Origin: Dichomitus squalens LYAD-421 SS1
Taxonomy: Eukaryota; Basidiomycota; Agaricomycetes; Polyporales; Polyporaceae
Direction: 5' to 3'
NCBI RefSeq assembly: GCF_000275845.1
Contig: NW_006766886.1
Coordinates: 1,650,945-1,714,944 of the forward strand
DNA length: 64,000 bases
Positions 44,110 through 55,839 of this stretch are shown piece by piece; within the stretch, counting starts at the first letter, position 1; every line of letters starts with the position of its first letter. The notes beneath the pieces were generated by a model. That model saw nothing but the letters and a program-made list of their open reading frames with translations, ran no database searches and had not been told where the DNA came from. Made by a program: the position numbers and the translations under genes.

Positions 44110-45202
44110 GCCGACCGCCCTCCCCAAGAATAATCGCCGCTCGTATGTAGCACTACACGATACCCGCGCTTGCGCCTTCTGGAGGGTCCGGCAGGCTTGA
44201 CGTGCTGTCGGCCCACGCAGCCTTGGCTGCAATTGTTCATCGTGCTCTTCGTTCTTTCTGTCTCCGTCCTTCTGTATACTTCTTGCGATCATCACCGCGC
44301 CGGGTTGCGCCTCGTGGGGCGGCGCGCCCGGTTCGCGTCGCCGGCGCCCTGCGCTGCTAGTCCGATCTGTCCTTGCGGCCGTAGCTGCGTACCTACTGCT
44401 CTGTTCTAGTCAGTCCTTGTAAACAACAATGTGAAGTCTCCCGTGCCTTACATCATTTTGCGCGTCGCTGTGGTTCGTCTGTGCGGATATACGTTGACGG
44501 CCTTGGGCGCTACCTCAACATCGAAAACTCGTACGTCACCTTGTTTTCACCAGATGGGGGCGCAGAAATGGTGGTTCTGGCGATCTCAGCAACTCCATCC
44601 AGGTCTCAGACGGTGATCAGACACGAGGATAACATGGTTGGGGTCCATGCTGACAATGAACCCACACCCTCGCCGAATCGCGGTTGGCGCGCGGCTGTTC
44701 TGAAATGCTAATGGCGTTCATTTTGGGAGATGCTAACCACTCCTCACCCACAGTTCTCCGAGTCCATCAGAAGGCTGGTCTGGGACCCGGCGTTACAAGG
44801 AGATTTCAGCTCGTAGAAGCCGAGCGTATGCTGGTGATGGTAACTTACTCAACGCAAGCTCCCCGTCTAACATTCAAATCGACCCGCATCTGCTCCGAAG
44901 AAGCGTGTTTCACTGGAACGCGTCTGAGACCTCCAGGGATGCTAGTGCCTTCAAGAAAACGGAATCCTCCACCCGGTCCACTCGTTTTGGACCAACTCTC
45001 GCATGAGGACGTCTTGGGCGAAACAGGGTCTGAGGCGGGAGGCCGGAGGACGAGTGGGGACTTGTCTGCCAGGGGTGTATAAAAGACGTTGTGAACGAGC
45101 CTTGCCCAGCATCCAAGACGCACCTCGATTAGCTCTGCACTCTCACAAAGACAAGAAACACCTCTTCTGCTTTCCCAGGAACCACACACTAGAATAGTAC
45201 GA
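44110..45202. other. 1.1 kb intergenic region with TATA box for the next gene
   Basis: Short plus frames at 44431-44616 and 44684-45082 lack recognisable content. The region should hold the LPMO terminator and the promoter of the epimerase-like gene. Confidence 0.4.
45078..45085 (+). promoter_or_regulatory. TATA box of the epimerase-like gene
   Basis: TATAAAAG lies 125 bp upstream of the ATG at 45203, a normal core-promoter distance. Confidence 0.6.
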
Positions 45203-46290
45203 TGAAAATTTTCATCCTTGGGTGAGTTCGAGGCTCGTGCGAGGAAGTGAGAGCATGTGACTCACGCTATCCTCTTTTCTGCAGCGCAACCGGATTCATT
45301 GGCCTTCCCATCGCTCAGGCTTTCGTTCGGGCTGGACATGTCGTGTATGGTCAAACGCGCTCGGAGGAGAAAGCCAAGCAACTCACGGCTGAAGAGAGTG
45401 CGTGCCTACTCCTACAATCACTCTCCAGCCAATCCCTGACACATGCCAACCTTATCTAGTCATCCCGATCGTATGCGACCCCTCCCACGTGAACACATAC
45501 ATGCACCTCATCCCGACCCTCGACGTGATTGTTGACGCAGTAGGTGGGAGCAACCTTAAAGTGGCGTCCGAATCCCTCCTCAACGTAGTTGCCACCGCGG
45601 CCTCGACGCTCCGCCACTTCACTGCACCCCGCCTCACCTACATTTACACCTCCGGCACCTGGGTGCACGGCGAGAACCGCAAGGACGTCGTGAGCGACAC
45701 GACGGCCGTGAGCAACCCCATCGAGCTCACAGCCTGGCGCCCGGAGCAGGAGCAGCGCGTCATCAACAACTCACACGTGAACGGCATCGTCATCCGCCCG
45801 TCTCTTCTGTACGGACGGTCGGGCTCGCTCTTCGTCCCGCTCTTCCGGCGTGCGTACGAGGGGAAGGTGGCTTGGCACGGGGAGTCGGGCGGACGGCTCG
45901 CGTTGATCCACTGCGACGACCTGGCGGAGGTGTACATGCTCGCCGCGGAGAAGGCAGCGATTGCGGGGGGCAAGATCTTCGATTCCTCGAACGACATCAA
46001 CGAGAGCGCGGACGCGTTCTTGCAGCGGCTTGTGGAGGTATCGGGCGCGCTCGGGCCGTATGAGTACCTCGAGCCTACGAATTGTGAGTGGGTTTCCTGC
46101 AAAGGGTGAAGCTCCAGGAATGGTGCTCATACTTTGTTCGGCAGTGTTCGAGAAGGCCTTGGGTACGACGACCATCATACGGCCCTATCTTGCCCGTGCT
46201 CTCCTTGGGTGGCACCCTCGCAAGGCTGGTTTGATCGACCATCTCGAGGTGTACTACAATTCCTGGAAGGCTAGCGAGGGCCTTCCGTAA
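45203..46290 (+). CDS. NAD(P)-dependent epimerase/dehydratase-like (atypical SDR)
   Basis: Starts MKIFILG, and a first intron right after it (GTGAGT donor) joins to GATGFIGLPIAQAFVRAGHV, giving the Rossmann GATGFIG dinucleotide-binding motif. Next come GQTRSEEKAKQLTAEE, LDVIVDAVGGSNLK, YIYTSGTWVHGENRKD (Ser of the active-site region), NGIVIRPSLLYGRSGSLFVP and RLALIHCDDLAEVYMLAAE. The last exon ends ARALLGWHPRKAGLIDHLEV YYNSW, the usual C-terminus of these NmrA/epimerase-like proteins. Four exons, about 300 residues. The catalytic YxxxK is not obvious, as is common for atypical SDRs, so the reaction is unknown. Confidence 0.82.
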
Positions 46291-46455
46291 GAGATTGGGA
46301 CTCTTGCATCAATACTGCTTGGAGATTAGCTTGAAATTTCGTTCTCATATATCAGATCATATGGAGACAAGCGAGTCAAACTATCGTGAAACCGGCCCTT
46401 TTGGCCGTTTGAAGCACCATCCACCACGCGGTACTTGGTAGGGACGATCGACATT

Positions 46456-47983
46456 TCACAACAGACCCGCCAGCGACGACTTCATCTTATCGCACCATTC
46501 TTCGTTCCTCGCGGACTCCGGGAGGTCCACGAGACGGAGGGTGGCTTCCGTTAGCGCCTCTTGCGCCCTGGTCATGCTGCTATTCATCGCGGCGTGCACG
46601 TCTCCGTTATGCGTCCTGAGGAAGACGTCGTCCCCATGTTTGATCGCGTCCCAGTAGTGCTTCCAGATGGCACTTTGGTTGAAAGAAGCAACGACGTATT
46701 TCGCTTTTGGTAGTTTCGACGAAGAAACGTCTGGGAGGGTATAAGCCGGAGGGAGGGAGGAAGCTAGGGTTTCCGGGCGGAAGGTGCCATCCCACTGCAT
46801 GAAGGGTATGATGACGTGATCGAGGAGCTTGAAGGCCTGCCAGTCCTTCGTGATAGTCTTTCCATCCCCGGTGCGGAATTGGAGGGACATGACTGCGTAG
46901 TCTCCTGGATAGAGGGCGACGATGGCCTCGGTAGGATCCTTCAAGATCGACGGGTATGGCGGGAGGTTGGCCTAGATGTAGATTATCACGTGAACGTCAA
47001 GGTCTGCGTCGCACGTATCTGGCACGTACGCTTTTCCCATTCATGTGGACGACGTGAACTCGTGGCGCTTGGGTCCATGGGTCTTTGACTACACCAATCG
47101 CAGCGAGCTTGTTGCTACCCGAAGACCGTTTAGCACATTGGACTACATCAATGATTAGGGACTAACCCATCGCGAATGAAGGTCGTGATGTTGTCCTGAG
47201 AGTCGACTTGGCCGCGGAGAGCCACACGAGTCGAAGAGGCATAAGTGACAAGCTGACTGCCTGCTCCAAAGACCAAAATAGGGACGCCGTCTTTACGACG
47301 GTTTTGGAGGCAGACCTGTAAGGTCGTCAGGTCCTGCTTCGACGCGCGATGGAGCTCCTTCGGCTGGTCGAGTATCATGTTCACTCGGGCCGTATAACTG
47401 GGGTCCCCATTTTTCAGCGGTACGAGGTTCTTTGAGAGTTTCTGAGCCCTGAGAAGGAAAGTCAGTCAATCGAACCAATCGAGCCACTTTGAGACTCTAA
47501 TATCGCTATGCCACATACTCGCAGCCGACCTTGTTGCCGGTACTGATCCAGACCCCGAGACCGTCGTTATCCCCTTGAGCGAAGATGGGCGAGTGCGGAT
47601 ATTCCTCGGGACCGATGAGATGCGTTCTGAAGGCCCGAGTCCGCGGAGCATTTACGAATTCGGCACACACGCGTCGGTGGTTCGTTCGATAGTCGGCCCT
47701 CTGGCACTGCTCATCACAGTAACGAACGGCCCTGCCGGATACCAATATTGTGTCAGTGCGTCACTCAATACACATGAGCTATAAGAGAGGCTTACTTGCA
47801 AAGCTTGCAGCTCCGCAGGGTCACAGGGGCCATTCTCTTGCAGTACGTGCAAGTCTTGACGATGATGCGTTTGTCCTGGTTGATCAGCTGTTCCTCGTTT
47901 TCAGCTACTGCAAGGCTGGCTACCAAGTTCTTGTCGTATTTGTTCATGAAATTGCGATCAAGGATGACACTTCGTGGCGCCAT
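46456..47983 (-). CDS. MYND zinc-finger protein
   Basis: Starts MAPRSVILDRNFMNKYDKNL. The MYND finger spans the first intron: CTYCKR, SCKLC, then AVRYCDEQCQRADYRTNHRR VC, giving the C-x2-C / C-x2-C / YC-x3-CQ / H-x3-C ligand pattern. The usual Trp before the final His is replaced (DYRTNH). Four exons, about 420 residues. The C-terminal region (GDYAVMSLQFRTGDGKTITK, FNQSAIWKHYWDAIKHGDDV) has no SET motif or other enzyme domain. MYND fingers bind proline-rich partners; agaricomycetes have many such genes of unknown role. It is divergent from the kinase-like pseudogene 234 bp away. Confidence 0.82.
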
Positions 47984-48216
47984 GACGGGAGGATGCAAGT
48001 CGCAACGATGCCGCCGTGAGGCTCGAGGGCGCCTTAATATACATATGCGGCCGCGTGGCTGCCACATATTGAGCGCTAGAGCTCCGAGACACGGTGGCAC
48101 CGTTGCGGTTGCTTGTTCATGTTTGCAGCCGACATCGCACTTATCGAGATATCGTCGAGTCGCGCTCGTATTGTCGCTACATATGCCGTCCGGCCACCAT
48201 AGAGCTTGCCTCGGGA

Positions 48217-49358
48217 ATGTCTGACCCTGCAGTTGAGAACTTTCTCAGGGTCCCGGACTTCTTGCAAAGCCACTCGGAGCTCAGGCGTAGGGGAGTAACG
48301 CTCGCAACAGCTATCGAACCGGTGAGTAAGTTCATTTCTGTAGGTCTGTCGTCGCTTATGTATCACCACGGACGCGAAGCCTGTCGTGTACAAGACCGCT
48401 CTGGACGAGATACCGCTTATGGTTGTAAAGGTGCTCAATCCCAATAACGAAGAGGCAGTCGTTTTTGAAAAATTCCAGACTGACTTGAGGTCTCCCAATC
48501 ATGTCATACCTGGCGAAGCAATCCGTTCTGCACCACCGTTGCTCTTGATGCCTCGCATATCCTAATTGGAAGATATCGAATTGTATAAAGCGCCCCTGAC
48601 TGTTCTTGTGGATCTCTTCCTTCAAATCCTCGAGGTATGTACGAAGGGTGCATGGTGTCAGTGCATCAGTTGATTCGGTGGTTCAGGGAGTCGACTATCT
48701 TCACAGCCAGCGCATTGCACATCTTGTACGCTTCTCAGATTGTTGAGACATGACCACGGTTGACATGGACTCGATACAGTTGTGCACAGGGAATATTACT
48801 GCAGCCTTTGACGAGCACGCAGTTCACGACAAGCGAATCGAGGCAGGGAAGATCTACTTGATCGATTTTCAGACGTCGCGTCAACTCAGGCTGCGACCTG
48901 GTGAACGGCCCGCAATTCTCCTCCCGGGGACGCAGGTTAGGCCGCCCGGAGGCATGAAGCGCTTTGATCATTATTCCTGGGACGTTTATTGTTTAGGCGA
49001 CGTTTTCCAACGCAGACTGAAGGTGCGGACCGCCCCAGACTTTCAGATTTCGTCATTCAAGATCTTTGCACAAGCATAATTGTATTCCTTCGGGCGACCC
49101 GGGGAACCGTGGATCATTCGTCGGTATATCCAGTGGCTGACTGGCACTGAACGTGGCTGCGTAGCAGTCTGTCATTGCCGTCCGACCGCACGACAGGCAC
49201 TCAACATGCTCATTGTCATTCGCTGGGTAGTGCGCACGTATGAGGCTCTGTGGAGGCTCTCATCCCTCATCATCTCTGTCATGAGGTGCGACGTTGCTCC
49301 TTTGCTGATTGGACGCCGCAGAGTACTGTATCGCATTTTGGTGGATTCCGTCTGTTGA
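48217..49358 (+). pseudogene. Kinase-like family member K1, inactivated
   Basis: Same five-exon layout as K2 and K3 below (MSDPAVENFLRVPDFLQSHS; VVKVLNPNNEEAVVFEKF; GVDYLHSQRIAHL; YLIDFQTSRQL; FDHYSWDVYCLG; IRRYIQWLTGTERGC). A TAA at 48563-48565 interrupts exon 2 at the position of RELD in the sisters. The acceptor before exon 5 has lost its AG (TAATTGTATTCC where the sisters have TAGGTRTA), and the nearest other AG shifts the frame. The C-terminus also extends past the family end. It is the most diverged of the three copies and probably the oldest. Confidence 0.75.
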
Positions 49359-49749
49359 TCCTGCGTCGCGATGGCTAATGATAACTCATAGAGTGGAGAT
49401 AGCTCACTCAGTGTTGAACGCACCCTGACGGCTAACGAAATGAAAGGCGGCTTGTTTTCCAGGTGCAATCACGGTGAGGAGCAGCGAATCGGCAAACGAG
49501 ATGAGTTCGCGCTCATCCGACACGGAATAGTGGACTCATTTGAAGCGTGATATGTGCATCGGAATCCATCAGATTAGAGTCAGAAGCCTCGAGGTGCAGT
49601 GAATAAGGCAAGAACTTAAGTCTTGCGGCCTGCCAGTCGTCGGTCATAGTTTATGACAACTGCAAGCCAAAGACTCGGAGCGTCCGACAGGTCCAGATGA
49701 TCTGCTGACTTCACGGGTACGTGTCTTGAACGACGCTTCTCGGCCCGCA

Positions 49750-49850
49750 GTGAGGTCGCCGTCAGATAGAACATCCTATAGACCCCGACTTCCTCCAGGA
49801 TCACCCTGAGCTTGGAAAGCGGCCAAATGGCTGGGTTATTTGGACCATGA
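49750..49850 (+). pseudogene. Exon-1 relic of the kinase-like family
   Basis: A short stretch reads DFLQDHPELGKRPN, matching DFLKNHPELRRRG of K2 exon 1. Upstream and downstream sequence is unrelated or decayed, and no other exon follows before K2 at 50024. It looks like the remains of a further copy in the array. Confidence 0.6.
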
Positions 49851-50023
49851 CCTCGAGGCTGGAAGAGCATCCGTTAATGACGCGCTATACCCAATCGGTC
49901 TAGCTTGCTTGCACATGTTTGGTCTCAGTGGCGACTACAAAACGTCGACTATCAGTTCTCAGTAATTGTCCTGGGTCCGCCTGTTGAAGTTGCGCCACTT
50001 GACAGCTTCACTTTCCCATCAAC

Positions 50024-51105
50024 ATGGATGAGGATGAGCATCCTTTGCTCAAGGTTCCCGACTTTCTCAAGAATCACCCCGAGCTTCGAAGACGGGGAAT
50101 CATCCTTACTCTGCCGCTGAAACCAGTGGGTTGAACGCACTCAACCGAGGCTCGCTGGCTAACGTATGTTCTAGTATGCTGTCTACCAGACAGATCCACT
50201 CATCGACACCGGAATCGCTGTGAAGATTCTGGATCCCGACACGCAAGAGGCCACTATATGTGAAAAGTTTCAAGCTGACCTCAAGTCCCCTAATCATATG
50301 ATACCGGCTGAGGTCCTTCGGTCGTCGTCTGAGACACCGCTTCTACTGATGCCATGTTTGAGGGAGCTGGACAGCGTCCCATTTCATAATGCTTCGTTGG
50401 GCTTCCTGCTGTCCTTTTCTCATCAGATTGTTGAGGTGCGTGCTCTGTACAGCGATCTTGGTATGCTTGGCTGAAGGTGACGTGTAGGGAGTTGAACATC
50501 TCCATCGCAATCGTGTAGCGCACTTGGTTCGTAATCCGGAAGCGAAACCTCGCTGGTGCTCATCTTTAATCTCATAGGACTTGTGCACCGACAACCTCGT
50601 TCTGGCACATGATCAACATGCAGTGGCTGACAGACGAGTCGAAGGAAAGAAGGTCTACATCATTGACTTTCATACCTCCCAACAGCTCGAACTACCTCCA
50701 GGGACACAGCACGCTATACTTCTACCATATACCCAGATCGATCCGCCTCCTGGCATTAAGCACTTCGATCCTTACTCTTGGGACGTGTATTGTCTTGGGC
50801 ATGTGTTCGAGGAGCGACTGCAGGTGTGTCCTTTACATGCGTACTTACACTTACGAGTCTGAGCGCTCTTTGTCTTGAATTAGGTATATAGTTACAGACG
50901 CGAGGAGCCGCGAGTTGTCCGCTGGTTCGTTCAGTGGCTGAAAGGGACTGAACGCGGATGTGGATCTGTCTGCCGCTGCCGCCCTACCGCACGACGCGCC
51001 CGTCAGATGTTAACTTTCCTTCGAGGGCTTGCCTACATTATCGAGGTGCTCTCTGATTTTCCCGCTGTGATACGGCGTTTGAAACCTCGCTTTGTTGCTG
51101 ATTGA
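50024..51105 (+). CDS. Small kinase-like protein K2
   Basis: Five exons (50024-50125, 50175-50435, 50488-50526, 50578-50823, 50884-51105) give 289 residues, all introns GT-AG and phase 0. The order is MDEDEHPLLKVPDFLKNHPE; TGIAVKILDPDTQEATICEK (ATP Lys, helix C Glu); LLLMPCLRELD (hinge); GVEHLHRNRVAHLDLCTDNL (catalytic loop, Asp kept, HRD reads HLD); VYIIDFHTSQQLELPPG (DFG reads DFH); FDPYSWDVYCLG (subdomain IX). It belongs to the short agaricomycete kinase-like family; activity is plausible but unproven because of the DFH change. Exon lengths are identical to K3, showing recent common origin. Confidence 0.85.
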
Positions 51106-51599
51106 GTGATCACTCCCGGTTTTGTGTGTTAGGTTCTCTCATGACAACACTTGAAACGGCTATCGGAACGCTATCAGCTTGGGAGTCAGTGCTCGTGACG
51201 AAAGCGGGGGCTCGGTATTCTCATTTTGGCTTGCGAAGAGTTGTAGCGCAATATCACTCAAGACCATTGGCTACGATAGGTTAGGGACGTCACAAATCGC
51301 GCGCACCTGTAGCGTCCCAGGCTCGGTGAGCGGTGAAAGTTTAACCTTTCAGGTGCAATGGCAAACGACTAGTCACAGGTAACGACTACGAGCCACTTAA
51401 CGGCTAATCAACCCATTACCTATCAGGACTATAGGAACACATACGGAATGCTATGACGTTGTACCTAGTTCAGGCAGAGCGGCGAAAAGGCTGTCCTGCG
51501 CAGCACTGATGCAGCCTCTTCTTGCTAAGGTACCCTACAGGCTGTATTCGGGTCATCAGCACTTGTCTGAGTTCTGGGGAAGATCCTGGTGGCCAAAGT

Positions 51600-52050
51600 T
51601 AGTGAGCTGTTTGAGCCGCAACGAGGCACTCGGCTGGACTCTTGCACATTTTGGCTTCGGACACGAAAGGCGCAATACCTGCCTGCCTAGTACCAGTAAC
51701 GAATACTGGCAGGAGAAAAAGGGTCTCCGAGCCTCTTTCCCTTTAGATACTAGCATAACACGCCCTAATCAACTCGTAGTTGCGTGGAGAATCCGATTAC
51801 GCTAGAAGTTGTGACGTTTCGATATTCCATGCGGACACCTGCTTTTTACGTCTGGTATCCCCCCAAATATCCCTCTAGAGTGTGTTTGAATCGACCGCTA
51901 TGATTCGAAGTAGTTTCAGAACACAGCACAAGGAGAAAGGACTTCGCGGGGGGCGGAATTCGCTTTACTGATCCGGGCTTCATACGCCCTTCGCCCAGAA
52001 ACCTCAGGCTCTGACCTGGATGAGTCGAGCTTGCCCCAAATAGCTCATGT
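51600..52050 (+). repeat. Diverged copy of the dispersed repeat
   Basis: Blocks shared with 37360-37770 (GTGAGCTGTTTGAGCCGC-like start, CTCTTTCCCTT, ACGCTAGAAGTTGTG, CGCCCTTCGCCCAGAA, GATGAGTCGAG) occur in the same order and strand but with heavy divergence between them. No transporter remnant adjoins this copy on its left, where K2 ends. Confidence 0.55.
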
Positions 52051-53171
52051 TTGATGATTACGAACACGGTCACCTATCCGCCAAAGCCACTTGACAATTT
52101 TGACTTCCCGGGTTTCTCATCGTGAGTATTTTCTACCTCATATCGATGTACAGCACTGTGACGGATGCTTAGAGAGACGGGTTTGCGCATGTTCCAAGTT
52201 TTTGTTTGCTGAGTGGTACGCTAGCAAATAGTAGCCATCTGAATGTGAGAACTAGCTGGTGCCCGTTATACACTTCTCTGTTCGCCGCTTGTGGCAGCAG
52301 CACGACTGATGTACGACAAACCCTGTATATATTATGTGTGTGCAAATCACAGTAAGCTCGCTCCGCCAACCGAGACCCAGTGGCTTGAAATAGAGGCGGA
52401 TGACATGCGCCATTCATTCAGTCCAAGTCATACTCATTGATACGAATGCATGACCCGTCATTAGGATCACCTGCGTCTCCTACGTTCAAGTACCGCTATA
52501 GGGTGTTGCCACTCTGCTCTCCTCATCACACACACCGCCGAGTTCGTCTACATCGAAAGAGGTGAGGGACTGAATATGACTGCCGTGAACACCGACATTA
52601 GAGCAACCACCAGGGAAGCAGGGACAAATCGCAGCACAATCGCGTCACTGCCTTGCATCCAACTGCTCGGGACACTGAGCTCGGAGTTCACGCCGGTGGA
52701 CAGTCGACGATGGGTGGCACCCACCTGAGTGGCTTATGGACTTATTTATTGGCTTATAGCTTGGTGTATACCGTCGTAAGAGACCTCATCGACTGGGTGT
52801 AGAACAGGTCAGGGACTCCTGGGATGAGGCTTGAAAATCACTGGGGATGGCCAATCGACGGATCTTTGAACTACATTCACAATACCCCCCAATCACGGCA
52901 GTAGCACGCATTCATGTGTCCAAGAATCTGAACACCTATCCCGGTCTAGAGCTACAAGCATTCACGATGAGAAAGTTTACATCCACGTACCGACTGCCCT
53001 TCTCCGGTCTGGTGTTCAAACGGCTCTGATGTCTTCATCTACGCATTTCTTCTCGATACGAGACGACTGTCCACTTTCTACTTTGTCGTCAAATTCTTCA
53101 CTCGTAATCGCTTCGGCCAGCTTTGCAGGAATTAGCCAAGGATAAGACCAAGTACAGTCGACGCAACGGCG
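52051..53171. other. 1.1 kb without recognised content
   Basis: Short frames on both strands (for example 52169-52417 minus and 52847-53029 plus) have no family motif. No inverted or direct repeat was seen. The left breakpoint of NCS1 copy B lies at its right end. Confidence 0.4.
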
Positions 53172-54125
53172 AATTACACGAGCCGAAGATCGCGCAAATC
53201 ACCTGCCCGCGGCAGATAATCATGTACCTTGGGAAGAGCGTGGCCGTGTCGTTCGCGGCTAACAGCGAGTTCGCAGATATGTTCGTGCCAAAGGCGGAGA
53301 GTACAAACGAAAAGGTAGCAAAGATGCCGCAATGCGGTTGTCCCGGTGATCGATGAGCTGCAGCAGGTCCCAGAGCACCGCGCCGCTGTAGAGCGACATG
53401 TCCGCGGAAGTGACGGCGATACAGGTAAACCCGACGAGCGTGAAGGCGAACGATGAGCTACTGGACGCACTGGGCTTGCTCATTCTTCGCGTAGCGCTGT
53501 GACATTGGAAGCGTCAGTTCGCCATCCGAGTCTGCGTCGAGGTACGCACGGTGAAGTCTGGGATGTTGACAGCGAGGGTCGAGTAGATGCCCGGCGCGCT
53601 GGTCAATGCGCTCAGCCACGCGTACGACATTGCACTGCCCGACAGCGCACTATGCTGCTCGAACAGGCCCTTGCTCGACGGGACCTTAACGAAGGACCAG
53701 ATGAGCATGGCCAGCCACGCGGGCGGAACGACGAACGCCTTGATCATGAACAGCCAGCGGCTCTTCTGTGGGGAGACGAGCATCAACAAGAACTGGGATC
53801 AGCCAGTACAACATGAATCCTGCGGCGCCCGAGTCAGCTTCGACTTGCATTTCGCAAAGAAGGGACATACATACCAGCAGTCGTGATGTTCGCCCCAGGA
53901 GCCAACCCGTTATGCAGGTGCGCGAGGGACGGCCAGATGGCCTTCAGCATCTGGTACACGCACTCGGACCCAGTATACGTTTGAATGCCGAACCAGAACA
54001 TGAAGAGCACGACGCGGGAGACGACAGAGAAGTAGCTGAACCTGAATCCGAACAAGGAACGGTTCAGCACCGGGAAGCTGACGTGCAGCCGCGCGCCGAC
54101 CGTCCCGTTGAGCACGAGATGATGG
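53172..54125 (-). pseudogene. NCS1 transporter pseudogene, copy B, truncated at both ends
   Basis: Minus-strand fragments read LNGTVGARLHVSFPVLNRSL, FMFWFGIQTYTGSECVYQML, AIWPSLAHLHNGLAPGANIT, LMLVSPQKSRWLFMIKAFVV, LIWSFVKVPSSKGLFEQH, NIPDFT, then LVGFTCIAVTSADMSLYSGA. Lesions include a stop after QCVQ (near 53450) and frameshifts near LIDHRDNR. Homology ends at about 53172 after GQVICAIFGS and at about 54125 on the 5' side, so the first and last exons are missing. The 5' breakpoint falls just before the DNA homologous to the K2 upstream region. Confidence 0.82.
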
Positions 54126-54335
54126 TCACCTCAGCGAGCATCGGTTAGTATGTACCGCGTAATACCGAATCGGTGTTACTTGCTTGCGCGTGTTTGGTCT
54201 CGGTGGCGCTCACAAAACGGCGCCCTTCAACTTGTTGAGACTCGAGTAGTACTTGTCCCTGGCTCAGTTGCCTATGTGCCACTTCACAGTACTGACCCCC
54301 GTATTCGGACACGACAGTGACGCTCTCCCTTTGAC

Positions 54336-55418
54336 ATGGATGAAGATGATCACCCTCTGCTCAAGGTTCCCGACTTTCTCAAACATCACCCTGAGCTCAG
54401 AAAGCGGGGGATCAACCTCACCCTGCCGCTGAAACCCGTAGGTGGATCGCCTTTGAGACGAGGCTCTCTTTCTCACAATTGCTCCAGTATGCCGTATATC
54501 AAACAGATCCGCTTGTCGATACCGGCTTTGCCGTGAAGATTCTAGATCCCGACACTCAGGAAGCCGCTATCTGCGAGAAGCTTCAGGCAAACCTCAAGTC
54601 CCCTAATCATGCCATACCGGCTGAGGTCATTAGGTCATCGTCTCGGTCACCTATCCTCTTGATGCCATGCTTGAGGGAGCTTGACAGCGTCCCCTACCAC
54701 GATGCATCATTGAGCTTTCTGCTGTCCGTCTTCCATCAGATTGCTGAGGTGCGTGTTGCGTACCGTGATCTCTGCATGTTAGCTGAGAGAGACGTGTAGG
54801 GACTCGAAGATCTCCACCGCCACCGCATAGCACACTTGGTACGTATATCAGAATTGGAAGTGGCTCTAGTACTCACCGTAGGACTTCATAGGACATGTGC
54901 CCTGACAATCTTGTTCTGGCACATGAGCGGCATGCTGCGGCGGACAGACGAGTTGAGGGAAAGAAGATCTACATTATTGACTTCCATACCTCCCGACAGC
55001 TCGAGTTACCTCCAGGAGCTCAGCCTGCTATTCTTCTTCCATATACCCAGATCGATCCGCCTCCGGGAATCAAACATTTTGATCCTTACTCTTGGGACGT
55101 GTACTGCCTTGGACACGTGTTTGAGAACAGACTGCAGGTGTGTTTTCTCCAACTGTAGCCAATTCAGTCATCTGAGTGCACATTACGTGCATGTAGGTGT
55201 ACTGTTACAGGCGACCAGAGCCACGAGTTGTCCGCTGGCTCATCCAGTGGCTGATTGGCACCGAACGCGGATGCAAATCAGCTTGCCACTGTCGTCCTTC
55301 TGCCAAACGGGTCCGTCAGATGCTGACGGTCATCCGGGGACTTGTCTACACATTTGGGTTGCTCTCGAGTGTTCCTGCTATTGTGCGGCGTTTGATCCCC
55401 CGCCCTGCGACTGACTGA
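54336..55418 (+). CDS. Small kinase-like protein K3
   Basis: Five exons (54336-54437, 54488-54748, 54800-54838, 54892-55137, 55197-55418) give 289 residues with the same exon sizes as K2. Key segments are MDEDDHPLLKVPDFLKHHPE, TGFAVKILDPDTQEAAICEK, ILLMPCLRELD, GLEDLHRHRIAHLDMCPDNL, IYIIDFHTSRQLELPPGAQP and FDPYSWDVYCLGHVFENRL. The catalytic-loop Asp and Asn and the metal Asp of DFH are kept; HRD and DFG are altered as in K2. Upstream DNA from about 54140 is similar to that upstream of K2 (shared TTTGGTCTC-GTGGCG block), so the promoter was duplicated with the gene. Confidence 0.86.
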
Positions 55419-55839
55419 ATCTGTCTCCTGTCAATGTATTGATTTGTACCCTAAATGAACCCCTTATCGATACCGATGTCGCAATCCGAGAGTTTGGTTC
55501 GATGCGCGATATGAAAACTTCACGATAGGTCGTGCTACGAAATCGCGCATGTCCTTCGTTCTGGGAAAGCTCCGACGATACAAGATGAACGAGAGCGAGC
55601 TCAATTGACACTTATATATACATACAAGATCTGTTACACATTAGGCCCACTGCTGATCATCCAGGCACAAGTATTTAGCGGGGCATAACCATTTCATTCG
55701 TTCAGTGTATGGGGAAGTGGCACGGTCAACCGCGAGCATCGGGAATTCATGGGTTCCTGTGTCGTCATATAAGCTAAACTCCTATTGAAAGCTATGGATG
55801 GGCAAGACTCACAACAACACAACTGTGGAGGAGCCAGCG
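55419..55839. other. Short intergenic stretch
   Basis: Between the convergent K3 gene and the small gene at 55840. A TATATATACATACA run lies near 55612. Nothing else recognised. Confidence 0.4.
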
